From contig CALANV010000028.1 of assembly GCA_937926175.1 (NCBI GenBank), positions 1 to 64,000 of the forward strand: a stretch of 64,000 bases of DNA, written 5' to 3'. This stretch comes from an uncultured Rhodospirillales bacterium (lineage in GTDB: Bacteria > Pseudomonadota > Alphaproteobacteria > CACIAM-22H2). Position numbers and translations under genes: made by a program. The stretch's first letter is position 1. Each line of letters opens with the position of its first letter. The notes beneath the pieces are model-generated. The model was not told the origin of the DNA and made no database searches. It saw nothing but the letters and a program-made list of their open reading frames with translations. Shown here one piece after another: positions 19,195-28,341 of this stretch.

Positions 19195-19320
19195 CGCCTG
19201 TCTCTCCCTCTCCAGCGTGGCGGGGCGTCACGCCCGCCACATCCAGTATGTCACGGCCCATGTTCGGGCCTTGATTTCCGTCAAGCCTTCCCGCCCCATC
19301 AAAACACACCCGTCGGGATC

Positions 19321-19359
19321 GGAAAAGAAAGGCCCGGGATCTCCAACGGATACCGGGCC
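19321..19359 (-). terminator. Terminator after phbA
   Basis: On the minus strand a 7-bp stem (GGCCCGG / CCGGGCC) is followed by a T-rich tail, TTTCTTTTCC. It lies about 60 bp past the phbA stop and before phbB, so phbB probably has its own promoter in the 130 bp that remain, or depends on readthrough. Confidence 0.65.
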
Positions 19360-19421
19360 CTGATTCATTCACCGGCGGGCGGCGCGATGGATGCGCCCCA
19401 CGCCGCGGTGCGCGCTGCCGC

Positions 19422-20597
<1,176 letters not shown>

Positions 20598-20656
20598 CGC
20601 TTCATCTCCTTGCTGACTGGGGTGCGTCGCTTCGCTGCGGCGCAGCAATGGTTAAT

Positions 20657-21958
20657 TTATAGGCTTCTGATATTCCGGGTGGCAAGGCGGGCGGCGAGCC
20701 AGGCGGCGAGCGCCGGCCACAGCTCCTGCGGCGCCCGGCGGCTCGAGACCATGCCGATATGACCCAGTGCGGGTGTCAGAACTTCGGCGCGCCGCAACCC
20801 ACGGGCGAGCGCATGGGCCGAGGCGGGCGGCACGATGCGGTCCTGCTCCGGCACGACGACCAGTGTCGGCGTGTCGATGATATCGGGCCGAATCGCCGTG
20901 CCCGCCACATGCCACGCGCCGCGCGCCGGCGTGTTCTCGCCGTACCAGCCGACGAGGCATTCGCGTGCGACCGGGGCCGCGAGCGGCACGCCGTCGTTGA
21001 GCCAGTCCTCGAGCGCGACGAAGTCCTCTGCCCTGTCGCTCGCGGGATCGAGCCGCGCGAAATTCGCGAACTTGCGTGTGATCTGGAACGGATCGAGGCC
21101 GGCGAACAACGCCTGCAGCACATCGACCGGCATCACGCCCATCGACTCGAACAGCGGGAGCCAGGGCTTCGTCACGCTGACGAGCGTCCGCGCCGTCTCG
21201 GGCTTGTCGGCATGGAAGTCCCATGGCGTCGCCAGCAGCACCAACCCTGCGACGTCGCGCGGCCTGAGCTGCGCGAGCGCCAGCGCCAACAGCCCGCCCA
21301 TGCAGTAACCGATGACGACGGGCGGGCGCCCGGCCAGCGCGATGGTCCGTTCGAGCGCCACGGCGAGCCGGCCGGTGATGTAGGCGGTAAGGTCGAAGTT
21401 CCGCTCGATCGGACCGGGGTGCGCCCAATCCACCAGAAACGGACGGAACCCCTGCGCCGCGAGCGTTCGCATCAGGCTGAGGCGCCGGGACAGGTCCAGA
21501 ATATAGGCGCGGTTGATCAGCGAGGGCACGACCAGGAGCGGCGGGCCCCCGGCACCGCTCCGGCCCACGGCCCCGTAGTCGAAGAGCTGCGTCGTCCCCT
21601 CGGCCCAGACCACCGGCGGCGGCGAGAGATCGCGGCGATAGGGATGCTGGTGGTAGCGCCGGATCCCGCGCTCGAGCTCGTCAAGCCGACGCCGGATCTC
21701 CCGCTGGACCGCCGGGCCGAGGGCTTCGGGATCGGCCCCGGCGAGGTCGCGGCCGAGCGACTCCGCCTTTGCCCGAAGACTTGGGTGCCACAACCGTGGC
21801 ACCGTCGGTGCCAGCCCGGATGGCGGCGAGCTGGGCCTCAAGAGCGGCAACGCGGCGGCGGAGCTCAGCCACGTCATCGCCGCCGTCGCCAGGTGCAGGC
21901 CGAGCGGCCGCGGCCCCAGACGGGGCCGCCGCTCCGGCATGGGCTTCGCCTCTGCCAT
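20657..21958 (-). CDS. phaC: Short PHA synthase-like alpha/beta hydrolase (PhaC type)
   Basis: This is a 433-residue alpha/beta hydrolase with the Cys nucleophile elbow GYCMGG (Cys near residue 219), the PHA-synthase-type Asp in VVVPEQDRIVPP and the His in LGHIGMVS. A Cys rather than Ser nucleophile, LVVPSLINRAYILDL and VDWAHPGP are hallmarks of PHA polymerases. The length resembles class III/IV PhaC, which needs a partner subunit. The ATG at 21958 directly follows GGGGAGAGGG. The 5' 278 bp overlap the 3' end of the upstream PhaE-like frame. Role: polymerising 3-hydroxybutyryl-CoA, by inference from motifs and from phbA/phbB/phaR neighbours. Confidence 0.75.
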   Translation of the reverse strand: MAEAKPMPERRPRLGPRPLGLHLATAAMTWLSSAAALPLLRPSSPPSGLAPTVPRLWHPSLRAKAESLGRDLAGADPEALGPAVQREIRRRLDELERGIRRYHQHPYRRDLSPPPVVWAEGTTQLFDYGAVGRSGAGGPPLLVVPSLINRAYILDLSRRLSLMRTLAAQGFRPFLVDWAHPGPIERNFDLTAYITGRLAVALERTIALAGRPPVVIGYCMGGLLALALAQLRPRDVAGLVLLATPWDFHADKPETARTLVSVTKPWLPLFESMGVMPVDVLQALFAGLDPFQITRKFANFARLDPASDRAEDFVALEDWLNDGVPLAAPVARECLVGWYGENTPARGAWHVAGTAIRPDIIDTPTLVVVPEQDRIVPPASAHALARGLRRAEVLTPALGHIGMVSSRRAPQELWPALAAWLAARLATRNIRSL

Positions 21959-22142
21959 CCCTCTCCCCGGTTGTCGCGCCATACCCGGCCATGAACGCGG
22001 CCGGGCTCAGGGACCAAACCGCCTGCAGAAACCGCGTCAGCGTCTCGGCGAACTCGGGATCCGCCGCCACCGCCGCCACATGTTCCTGCCACAGATCGAT
22101 GTAGCGCCGGGCGAGCGTGTCGAAATCGGGCGGCTCAGCCAT
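21681..22142 (-). CDS. Small PhaE-like / PHA-granule-associated protein (candidate)
   Basis: This 153-residue protein begins with an amphipathic helical region (MAEPPDFDTLARRYIDLWQ), a hydrophobic FLQAVWSLSP segment, an Ala/Pro/Gly linker and a short coiled coil (VAELRRRVAALEAQLA). That layout resembles a shortened PhaE, the non-catalytic subunit of class III PHA synthases. The last 40 residues are Arg/Pro/Gly-rich and look like out-of-frame translation of the overlapping phaC start. An alternative is a phasin-like granule protein. The start lies nine bases after a TATAAT box. Confidence 0.55.
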   Translation of the reverse strand: MAEPPDFDTLARRYIDLWQEHVAAVAADPEFAETLTRFLQAVWSLSPAAFMAGYGATTGERDGRGEAHAGAAAPSGAAAARPAPGDGGDDVAELRRRVAALEAQLAAIRAGTDGATVVAPKSSGKGGVARPRPRRGRSRSPRPGGPAGDPASA

Positions 22143-22217
22143 GATCAAGGTATTATATAGCCTCACGGAACACCGCTTGCCAGCGGCGTGGCCGCGTTGC
22201 AACATAGGGCAATGGTC
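22143..22217. promoter_or_regulatory. AT-rich divergent promoter between the phaE-like gene and phaR
   Basis: An AT-rich island (TATTATATA on the plus strand) in otherwise GC-rich DNA gives a perfect TATAAT on the minus strand, ending nine bases before the PhaE-like ATG. It also gives a TATTAT box for rightward transcription about 60 bp before phaR. No strong -35 is visible. The overlapping layout would let PhaR or another factor control both directions. Confidence 0.45.
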
Positions 22218-22850
22218 ATGGCGGAAGAACAACCATCCGAGCCGCCGGCAGGTGGCGAGGGCGGCGAGCGTACCTCGCCAAAGATCAAGATCAAGAAGTA
22301 CGCTAATCGGCGGCTGTACAACACGGCGACGAGCAGCTACGTGACCCTCGACCATCTCTGCCAGATGGTGAAGGAGGGCACGGAGTTCGTCGTCTACGAC
22401 GCGAAGACGGGCGAGGACATCACCCGTCAGGTGCTGACGCAGATCATCGTCGAGGAAGAAGCCAAGGGGCAGAACCTCCTGCCCGTCAGTTTTCTGCGGC
22501 AACTCATCTCGTTCTACGGCAACAGCCTGCAAGCCCTGGTGCCGCGCTATCTCGACTACTCCATGGCCGTGTTCGCGCGAAATCAGGAGCAGATCCGGAA
22601 CTACATGCAGGAAGCGTTCGGCGGGTTCTTTCCGTTCGGCCGCGAGTTCGAGGAAATGAGCAAGCAGAACCTTGCTCTGTTCCAGAACGCCATGAAGATG
22701 TTCACGCCCTTCGCCTACGACGCGGCGCCGAAGAAGGACCAGCCGTCGGAAAGCGGCCCCGAAAAGAAGAGCGAGGCGGCGAGCATCGACGAGCTGCGCG
22801 CCCAGCTCGAGGCCATGCAGAAGCGGCTCGAGGAGCTGTCCAAGAAATAG
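22218..22850 (+). CDS. phaR: PHA synthesis repressor PhaR
   Basis: PhaR is a DNA- and PHB-binding regulator that represses phasin and PHA genes until polymer accumulates. This 210-residue protein has the N-terminal PHB/PHA accumulation regulator DNA-binding domain (KIKKYANRRLYNT, YVTLDHLCQMV). A PHB-binding region with repeats follows (EEEAKGQNLLP, FLRQLISFYGNSLQ), then a C-terminal coiled coil (LRAQLEAMQKRLEEL). The ATG at 22218 has AGGG eight bases upstream; an ATG two codons earlier is too close to it. Confidence 0.95.
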   Translation: MAEEQPSEPPAGGEGGERTSPKIKIKKYANRRLYNTATSSYVTLDHLCQMVKEGTEFVVYDAKTGEDITRQVLTQIIVEEEAKGQNLLPVSFLRQLISFYGNSLQALVPRYLDYSMAVFARNQEQIRNYMQEAFGGFFPFGREFEEMSKQNLALFQNAMKMFTPFAYDAAPKKDQPSESGPEKKSEAASIDELRAQLEAMQKRLEELSKK

Positions 22851-22922
22851 AATAGATGTCGCCGGGAAATCGGCTTGGCTACCGACGCAGACCGGTGGCT
22901 TACGCCGCATGCCCTCGCCGGG

Positions 22923-24644
22923 TCATGTCGGGGGCCGGGGGCTCAAGGCAGCACCGTTGCCGTGAATCAACGGGAAGCGCGGCGCCGGCTGCGCGAGCCA
23001 CGGGCGTTCGATGGTCGGCCGCCCGAAATAGTGCCCTTGCAGGAAACGCACGCCGCGCCGCGTCAGATGGATCGCATCGGCGGCGGTTTCCACGCACTCG
23101 GCCACGGTGGCAAGGCCGAATCCCTCCGCCAGCCCCAGCAGGGTACGGATGAAAAGCTGATTGTCGACATTGTCCGCGAGCCCGCGCACGAAGGACCCGT
23201 CGATCTTCACGCAGTCGACCGCCAGCGCCTTGAGGTTCCGGAACGAGGTGTAGCCGGCGCCGAAATCATCGAGCGCGACCCGACAGCCGAGATCACGAAT
23301 CGCGCTGACGAATCGCGCCGTCTCTTCGATGTCCTGCAGGGCGACGGTTTCAGTGATCTCGATGATGAGGCGTTCGGCGACGTTGGGCCTGCGCTTGACG
23401 GCGGCGGTCAATGCCCTGAGCCAGCCGCGGTCCACCGCCGTCAGTCCCGAGATGTTGAGGGCCAGCCGCACGTCGGGATGGCGGTCGAGTTCCGCGATGG
23501 CGAGGTCGAGGGCATACCGGTCGACGAGGCGCATCAATCCGGACTGCTCGACCACGGGCACGAACGCGCTCGCCGAAACCAGGCTACCGTCCTGGCGGCG
23601 CATCCGCAGCAGGCACTCGTAGTGATCGACGGCGTGCGTCGCGGCCACGACCACGGGCTGGAAGGCGAAAAGGATGCGATCGCATTTGAGCGCCGCCTGC
23701 ACCTCCTCGGCGATGGCGAGCGAACGGCGCCGCGCCTCGCGGCCGACGCCTGAATCCGAGAATGGCATGTAGCAGTTGCGACCGGCCTGCTTCGCCGCTT
23801 GGAGTGCGCTTTCGCCGCGACTCATGATCTCGTGCGCGCCGAGCGAGCCGCCGATGAACGGCACCCCACCCACCGAGACGGTGGCATGGATGGGACCGTG
23901 CGGCGTCTCGAAGGGCGCGTCGCGAATGGCCGCCAGAATCTTCTCGGCGGCGCGCGCCACGCTTTCGGCCGGACACTGGGCCAGAATGATGCCGAACCGG
24001 TCGCCGCCCAGCCGGCCGATCACGTCCGATGCCCGCACGACCCGGTCGAGGCGCCGGCCGACGCCGAGCACGATCGCATCGGCGGTATCCGATCCGTAGG
24101 CTTCGTTGATGACCCCGAGCTTGTCGATCCCGATCACGAGATAGGCACCCGGCGTCTGGTAGCGGGCGCTGCCGGCAAGCGTGTGGTCGAGTGCTTCTCT
24201 CAGCCGCGTGCGGTTGAAATGTCCGGTGAGCGGGTCGTAGTTGGCGAGATGCTCGAGTTCGGCCTCGCGTTGCTTGCGCGCTGTGATCACGCGCATCACG
24301 CCGGTCACGCGAACGGCGCGCCCCTCGATCCGATGCGTCGTGCCGCGGTCGTGCACCCAGACGAATTTGCCGCCGCCGCCGCGGATGCGGTACTCGCAGT
24401 CGAACGGCATCTCGGCCGTGTCGGCGTACGAGATCGCCTCCATCCAGCGGCCGAGGTCTTCGCTGTGAACGCGCTCCTTGAACGCCTGGCCGGTTCTGAT
24501 GTCGCCGTCGAACAGGGTCTGCGCCGGCCCGATCCAGGTGATGGTGTCGGCGATCAGGTCCCAGTCGTAGGCGATATCGCCCGATGCGGCGAGCGCGGCC
24601 TCTAGACGCTGGAAGTGTTCGGACGGCTCTGACATCGACCGCAT
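22923..24644 (-). CDS. PAS-GGDEF-EAL cyclic-di-GMP signalling protein
   Basis: This soluble protein of about 573 residues has a PAS domain (about residues 10-125, with DWDLIADTITW and FVWVHDRGTTHRIEGR), then a GGDEF domain and an EAL domain. The cyclase signature is GGDRF instead of GGDEF, so synthesis of c-di-GMP is doubtful. The EAL domain keeps the residues expected for hydrolysis: E in ECLLR, N in LALNISG, E in EITET, DDFGAG, K in VKIDGSF and Q in LQGHYFGRP. Likely a phosphodiesterase controlled by its PAS and degenerate GGDEF domains. Starts at 24635 or 24698 are also possible. Confidence 0.85.
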   Translation of the reverse strand: MRSMSEPSEHFQRLEAALAASGDIAYDWDLIADTITWIGPAQTLFDGDIRTGQAFKERVHSEDLGRWMEAISYADTAEMPFDCEYRIRGGGGKFVWVHDRGTTHRIEGRAVRVTGVMRVITARKQREAELEHLANYDPLTGHFNRTRLREALDHTLAGSARYQTPGAYLVIGIDKLGVINEAYGSDTADAIVLGVGRRLDRVVRASDVIGRLGGDRFGIILAQCPAESVARAAEKILAAIRDAPFETPHGPIHATVSVGGVPFIGGSLGAHEIMSRGESALQAAKQAGRNCYMPFSDSGVGREARRRSLAIAEEVQAALKCDRILFAFQPVVVAATHAVDHYECLLRMRRQDGSLVSASAFVPVVEQSGLMRLVDRYALDLAIAELDRHPDVRLALNISGLTAVDRGWLRALTAAVKRRPNVAERLIIEITETVALQDIEETARFVSAIRDLGCRVALDDFGAGYTSFRNLKALAVDCVKIDGSFVRGLADNVDNQLFIRTLLGLAEGFGLATVAECVETAADAIHLTRRGVRFLQGHYFGRPTIERPWLAQPAPRFPLIHGNGAALSPRPPT

Positions 24645-24889
24645 CCCCGGTTGGCTCGACGGGAGCCTTGATTTCGACCGGTTCGCGATGCGTCGCATCG
24701 GTCGGAAATCCGGGCGAGCGTAGCGATCAGGTGTTTAACAAATGTTGAAACCGGAGCGTGCAGTCGCCCGCCGATCGCGCGTCAGTGCACGCGCGAATTA
24801 TGGTTAATTGGTAAATCCGAAAACGGCGGGCCCATACCGAAATAAGTTTCCTTTTCTTTTCTGAAAATTTTATACTTCTGGCCCGATCC

Positions 24890-25312
24890 GTGACCGGCAG
24901 CTTCGTCGTGATCTCCGTTTCGAACGCGATCATTTCCATTCCCGATGGTACCCGGCCGAGCGCACCGACGGGCGCACGGCCGTGGGCGCCCGTCATCGAG
25001 ATCGAGGCGATCGACGTCGAAGCGCCGCGGCGGCAACGCGCGACGAACGATTCGGTACGCTGGCAGACGACGCCGCTGCGCGACAATCCCCGCGGCTACG
25101 ATCGGCGCGACGGATCGCCGATCTGGGAGGTCGGCGAGCGGCGCGCATCGGCCGGCATCGCCTTCGCGGCACAGCGCATCGCGCAGGAAGCGCTCGGCCC
25201 CGGCGCCTATATCGAGGATTTCAGCCCCGCCGTGTCGATGTACACGGCCGTCGAGACGAATTTCGTCCAGCACCGCCAGCCGCCGCTGGCGAGCGTGGTG
25301 CTCTGGGCATAA
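24890..25312 (+). CDS. Small uncharacterised protein
   Basis: I do not recognise this 140-residue protein, which is read from a GTG start. The N-terminal half is polar and low in complexity. The C-terminal part (SAGIAFAAQRIAQEALGPG, then AYIEDFSPAVSMYT) resembles the helical ends of short hypothetical proteins in Rhodospirillales. Codon use fits the genome. A TATACT box at 24871 gives a plausible promoter about 14 bases ahead of the start. A GC-rich inverted repeat at 25313-25328 with a T-rich tail may end the transcript. Confidence 0.5.
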   Translation: MTGSFVVISVSNAIISIPDGTRPSAPTGARPWAPVIEIEAIDVEAPRRQRATNDSVRWQTTPLRDNPRGYDRRDGSPIWEVGERRASAGIAFAAQRIAQEALGPGAYIEDFSPAVSMYTAVETNFVQHRQPPLASVVLWA

Positions 25313-25489
25313 GACGCGCCCGGGCGTCGTTCCGACGTATTTCTTCTTTCTTCCCTTCGTCAGGCAACGGCACATCGATCAGGCGCGGCCGAGGAACGCC
25401 GCCGTGGCGGCGCATGCCCGCCCGGTGCGGTCCAGTCGCCAGCGGCATGGGTCGATGCGTGCCGAACGATGCCCGATGAACCGAATACG

Positions 25490-25515
25490 AAAAGGGCGGC
25501 ACGACCGTGCCGCCC
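25490..25515 (-). terminator. Terminator after the formate dehydrogenase genes
   Basis: A perfect 10-bp stem (GGGCGGCACG / CGTGCCGCCC) with a two-base loop is followed on the minus strand by TTTT. It lies about 60 bp past the fdsA stop and is the natural end of the fdsGB-fdsA transcript. Confidence 0.75.
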
Positions 25516-25575
25516 ATTCCGTCCCCTTGTCGATGCGCGGTACCGTTCGGCCGAACCGCGCCCGCAACCGGCCTC

Positions 25576-28341
25576 TTACTCCGCCGCCGTTGCGGCGATC
25601 TTCTCGACGCGCGCGGCGCAGAACTTGAACTCCGGAATCTTGCCGAACGGGTCGAGCTGGGGATTGGTAAGGATGTTGGCCGCCGCCTCCGCGTAGCAGA
25701 AGGGGATGAAGATCAGGCCCGCGGGCAGCGCGGGATCGACGCGGACCTTGAGCTCGATGGCGCCGCGCCGGGTCGACACGCGCACGTACTCGCCCGCCGT
25801 GATCCCCAGACGCCGCACGTCGAGCGGCGACAGCGTGACGATCGCCTCCGGCTCGATCGCATCGAGCACCTCGGCGCGGCGCGTCATCGCACCGGTATGC
25901 CAGTGCTCGAGCTGGCGGCCGGTCGTGAGCACCATCGGATAGTCCTGATCGGGCTCCTCGGCCGGCGGAACGATCCCGGCCGGGACGAACTTGCCGCGAC
26001 CGCTGGGCGTGGGGAAGCCGTCGCCGAAGACGATGTCCTTGCCGGGCTGATCCGGGCCGGGACACGGATAGGTCACGAAATGCTCGCGCTCGAGCCGTTC
26101 CCACGTGATGTTCTTGAGCGACGGCATCACCGCCGTCATCTCGGCGAACACGTCGCGCGGGTGCGTGTAGTTCCAGTCGAGCCCGAGACGGCGCGCCATC
26201 TCCTGGATGATCCACCAGTCCTCGCGCGCGTTGCCGGGCATCGGTATCGCCCGGCGGCCGAGCTGCACCTGACGGTTGGTGTTGGTCACCGTGCCGTCCT
26301 TCTCGGGCCAGGCGGATGCGGGCAGCACGACATCGGCATGGAAGGCGGTCTCGGTCATGAAGATGTCCTGGACGACCAGATGCTCCAGCTTGGCGAGCGC
26401 CTCGCGCGCATGGTGCGCATCGGGGTCCGACATCGCCGGGTTCTCGCCCATGATGTACATGCCGCGGATCTGGCCGGCGAGGATGGCGTTCATGACCTCG
26501 ACGACCGTGAGCCCGCGCTTGGGATCGAGTTTGGTGCCCCAGAACGACTCGAACAGCTTGCGGACGTCCTCGTTCTCGACCGAGCGGTAGTCAGGATAGA
26601 CCATCGGGATCAGGCCCGCGTCGGACGCGCCCTGGACGTTGTTCTGGCCGCGCAGCGGATGCAGGCCCGTGCCCGGACGGCCGATCTGGCCCGTCATGAG
26701 GGCGAGCGAGATCAGGCACCGCGCATTGTCCGTGCCGTGGACGTGCTGCGACACGCCCATGCCCCAGAAGATGATCGCCCGCTCGGCCCGCGCATAGATC
26801 CGCGCGACCGTGCGCAGCGTCTCGGCATCGATGCCGCAGATCGGCGCCATCTTCTCGGGCGGGAAGTCGCGGATGTGGGCGGCGAGCCGTTCGAACTCCT
26901 CGGTATGCGCCTGGACGTACTGGCGGTCGTAGAGCCCTTCCTCCACGATCACGTTCATGATCGCGTTGAGCATCGCAACGTCACGCCCGGGCTTGAACTG
27001 CAACATGTAGGTCGCATGCCGCTTCAGCGCCTGGCCGCGCGGGTCCATGACGATCAGCTTCGCCCCGCGCTTCACCGCCTGCTTGAAGAAGGTCGCGGCC
27101 ACCGGGTGATTCTCGGTCGGATTGGCGCCGATGACGATGATGACGTCGGCGTCCTTGCACGCCGTGAACGGCGCTGTCACCGCACCGGAGCCGATCGTCT
27201 CCATCAGAGCGGCGACCGACGAGGCATGGCACAGACGCGTGCAGTGATCGACGTTGTTGGTGCCGAAGCCCGTGCGGACGAGCTTCTGGAACAGATAGGC
27301 CTCCTCGTTCGATCCCTTGGCCGAACCGAAACCGGCGAGCGCGCCGCCGCCATACGTGTCGCGGATGCGCTTGAGGCCCGAAGCAGCGACCTCCAGCGCC
27401 TCCTCCCAGGTCGCCTTGCGGAAATGCGTCCACGGGTTGGCCGGATCCACGTAGTCGTCGGCGTGTTTCGGAACGCCGGGCTTGCGGATCAGCGGCTCGG
27501 TCAGGCGATGCGGGTGATGAACGTAGTCGAAGCCGAAGCGGCCTTTCACGCACAGGCGATTTTCGTTCGCCGGCCCGTTGCGCCCCTGCACGTACAGGAT
27601 CCGATCGTCCTTGATCTTGTAGGTGACCTGGCAGCCGACGCCGCAATACGGGCACACGCTCTCGACCTCGCGGTCGGCCTCCGCCACCTTGATTCCGTCG
27701 GCGTCGAGCAACGTCGCCGGCATCAGCGCACCCGTGGGGCAGGCCTGCACGCATTCGCCGCAGGCGACGCACGTGCTGAGCCCCATGGGATCGTCGAAGT
27801 CGAACACGATCTTGGCGTGATGGCCGCGGCCGGCCATGCCGATGACGTCGTTGACCTGCACCTCGCGGCAGGCGCGGACGCACAGATTGCAGTGGATGCA
27901 GGCATCGAGATTGACCCGCATCGCCGGATGGCTCGAATCCGGCGCCGGCGTTGCACGCTGCGCGAACCGGCTGGCCGCGACGCCGAGGCGGTCGGCCCAG
28001 CGCCAGAAGCGCGAGTCCGGATCATGCGCCCTGTCCCGCGCCGGCTGGTCGGCGACGAGCAGCTCGAACACCATCTTGCGCGCCGCCTTGGCGCGCTCGC
28101 TCGCGGTTTTCACCTTCATGCCGGGCGTCGGCTTGCGGATGCACGACGCGGCGAGTACCCGCTCGCCCTCGATCTCCACCATGCAGGCCCGGCAGTTGCC
28201 GTCCGGCCGGTAGCCGGGCGCAGGCGTGTAGCAGAGATGCGGGATCTCCACGCCGCGGCGATTGGCCACCTGCCAGATCGTCTCGTCGGGTGCGGCTTCG
28301 ACCTCTTCGCCGTCGAGAAAGAACCGGATCCGCTCGCTCAT
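25576..28341 (-). CDS. fdsA: NAD-dependent formate dehydrogenase, molybdopterin alpha subunit
   Basis: This 921-residue catalytic subunit oxidises formate to CO2. It has an N-terminal [2Fe-2S] domain (HLCYTPAPGYRPDGNCRACM), a second set of Cys (His/Cys region), two [4Fe-4S] clusters (CIHCNLCVRAC and CVACGECVQACP), a further cluster motif CPYCGVGC, then the bis-MGD domains. The active-site Cys lies in CTRLCHASSV, so this is a Cys rather than selenocysteine enzyme. The C-terminal molydopterin dinucleotide-binding domain is complete. The ATG at 28341 overlaps the fdsGB stop. Here it disposes of formate released from oxalate. Confidence 0.95.
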   Translation of the reverse strand: MSERIRFFLDGEEVEAAPDETIWQVANRRGVEIPHLCYTPAPGYRPDGNCRACMVEIEGERVLAASCIRKPTPGMKVKTASERAKAARKMVFELLVADQPARDRAHDPDSRFWRWADRLGVAASRFAQRATPAPDSSHPAMRVNLDACIHCNLCVRACREVQVNDVIGMAGRGHHAKIVFDFDDPMGLSTCVACGECVQACPTGALMPATLLDADGIKVAEADREVESVCPYCGVGCQVTYKIKDDRILYVQGRNGPANENRLCVKGRFGFDYVHHPHRLTEPLIRKPGVPKHADDYVDPANPWTHFRKATWEEALEVAASGLKRIRDTYGGGALAGFGSAKGSNEEAYLFQKLVRTGFGTNNVDHCTRLCHASSVAALMETIGSGAVTAPFTACKDADVIIVIGANPTENHPVAATFFKQAVKRGAKLIVMDPRGQALKRHATYMLQFKPGRDVAMLNAIMNVIVEEGLYDRQYVQAHTEEFERLAAHIRDFPPEKMAPICGIDAETLRTVARIYARAERAIIFWGMGVSQHVHGTDNARCLISLALMTGQIGRPGTGLHPLRGQNNVQGASDAGLIPMVYPDYRSVENEDVRKLFESFWGTKLDPKRGLTVVEVMNAILAGQIRGMYIMGENPAMSDPDAHHAREALAKLEHLVVQDIFMTETAFHADVVLPASAWPEKDGTVTNTNRQVQLGRRAIPMPGNAREDWWIIQEMARRLGLDWNYTHPRDVFAEMTAVMPSLKNITWERLEREHFVTYPCPGPDQPGKDIVFGDGFPTPSGRGKFVPAGIVPPAEEPDQDYPMVLTTGRQLEHWHTGAMTRRAEVLDAIEPEAIVTLSPLDVRRLGITAGEYVRVSTRRGAIELKVRVDPALPAGLIFIPFCYAEAAANILTNPQLDPFGKIPEFKFCAARVEKIAATAAE

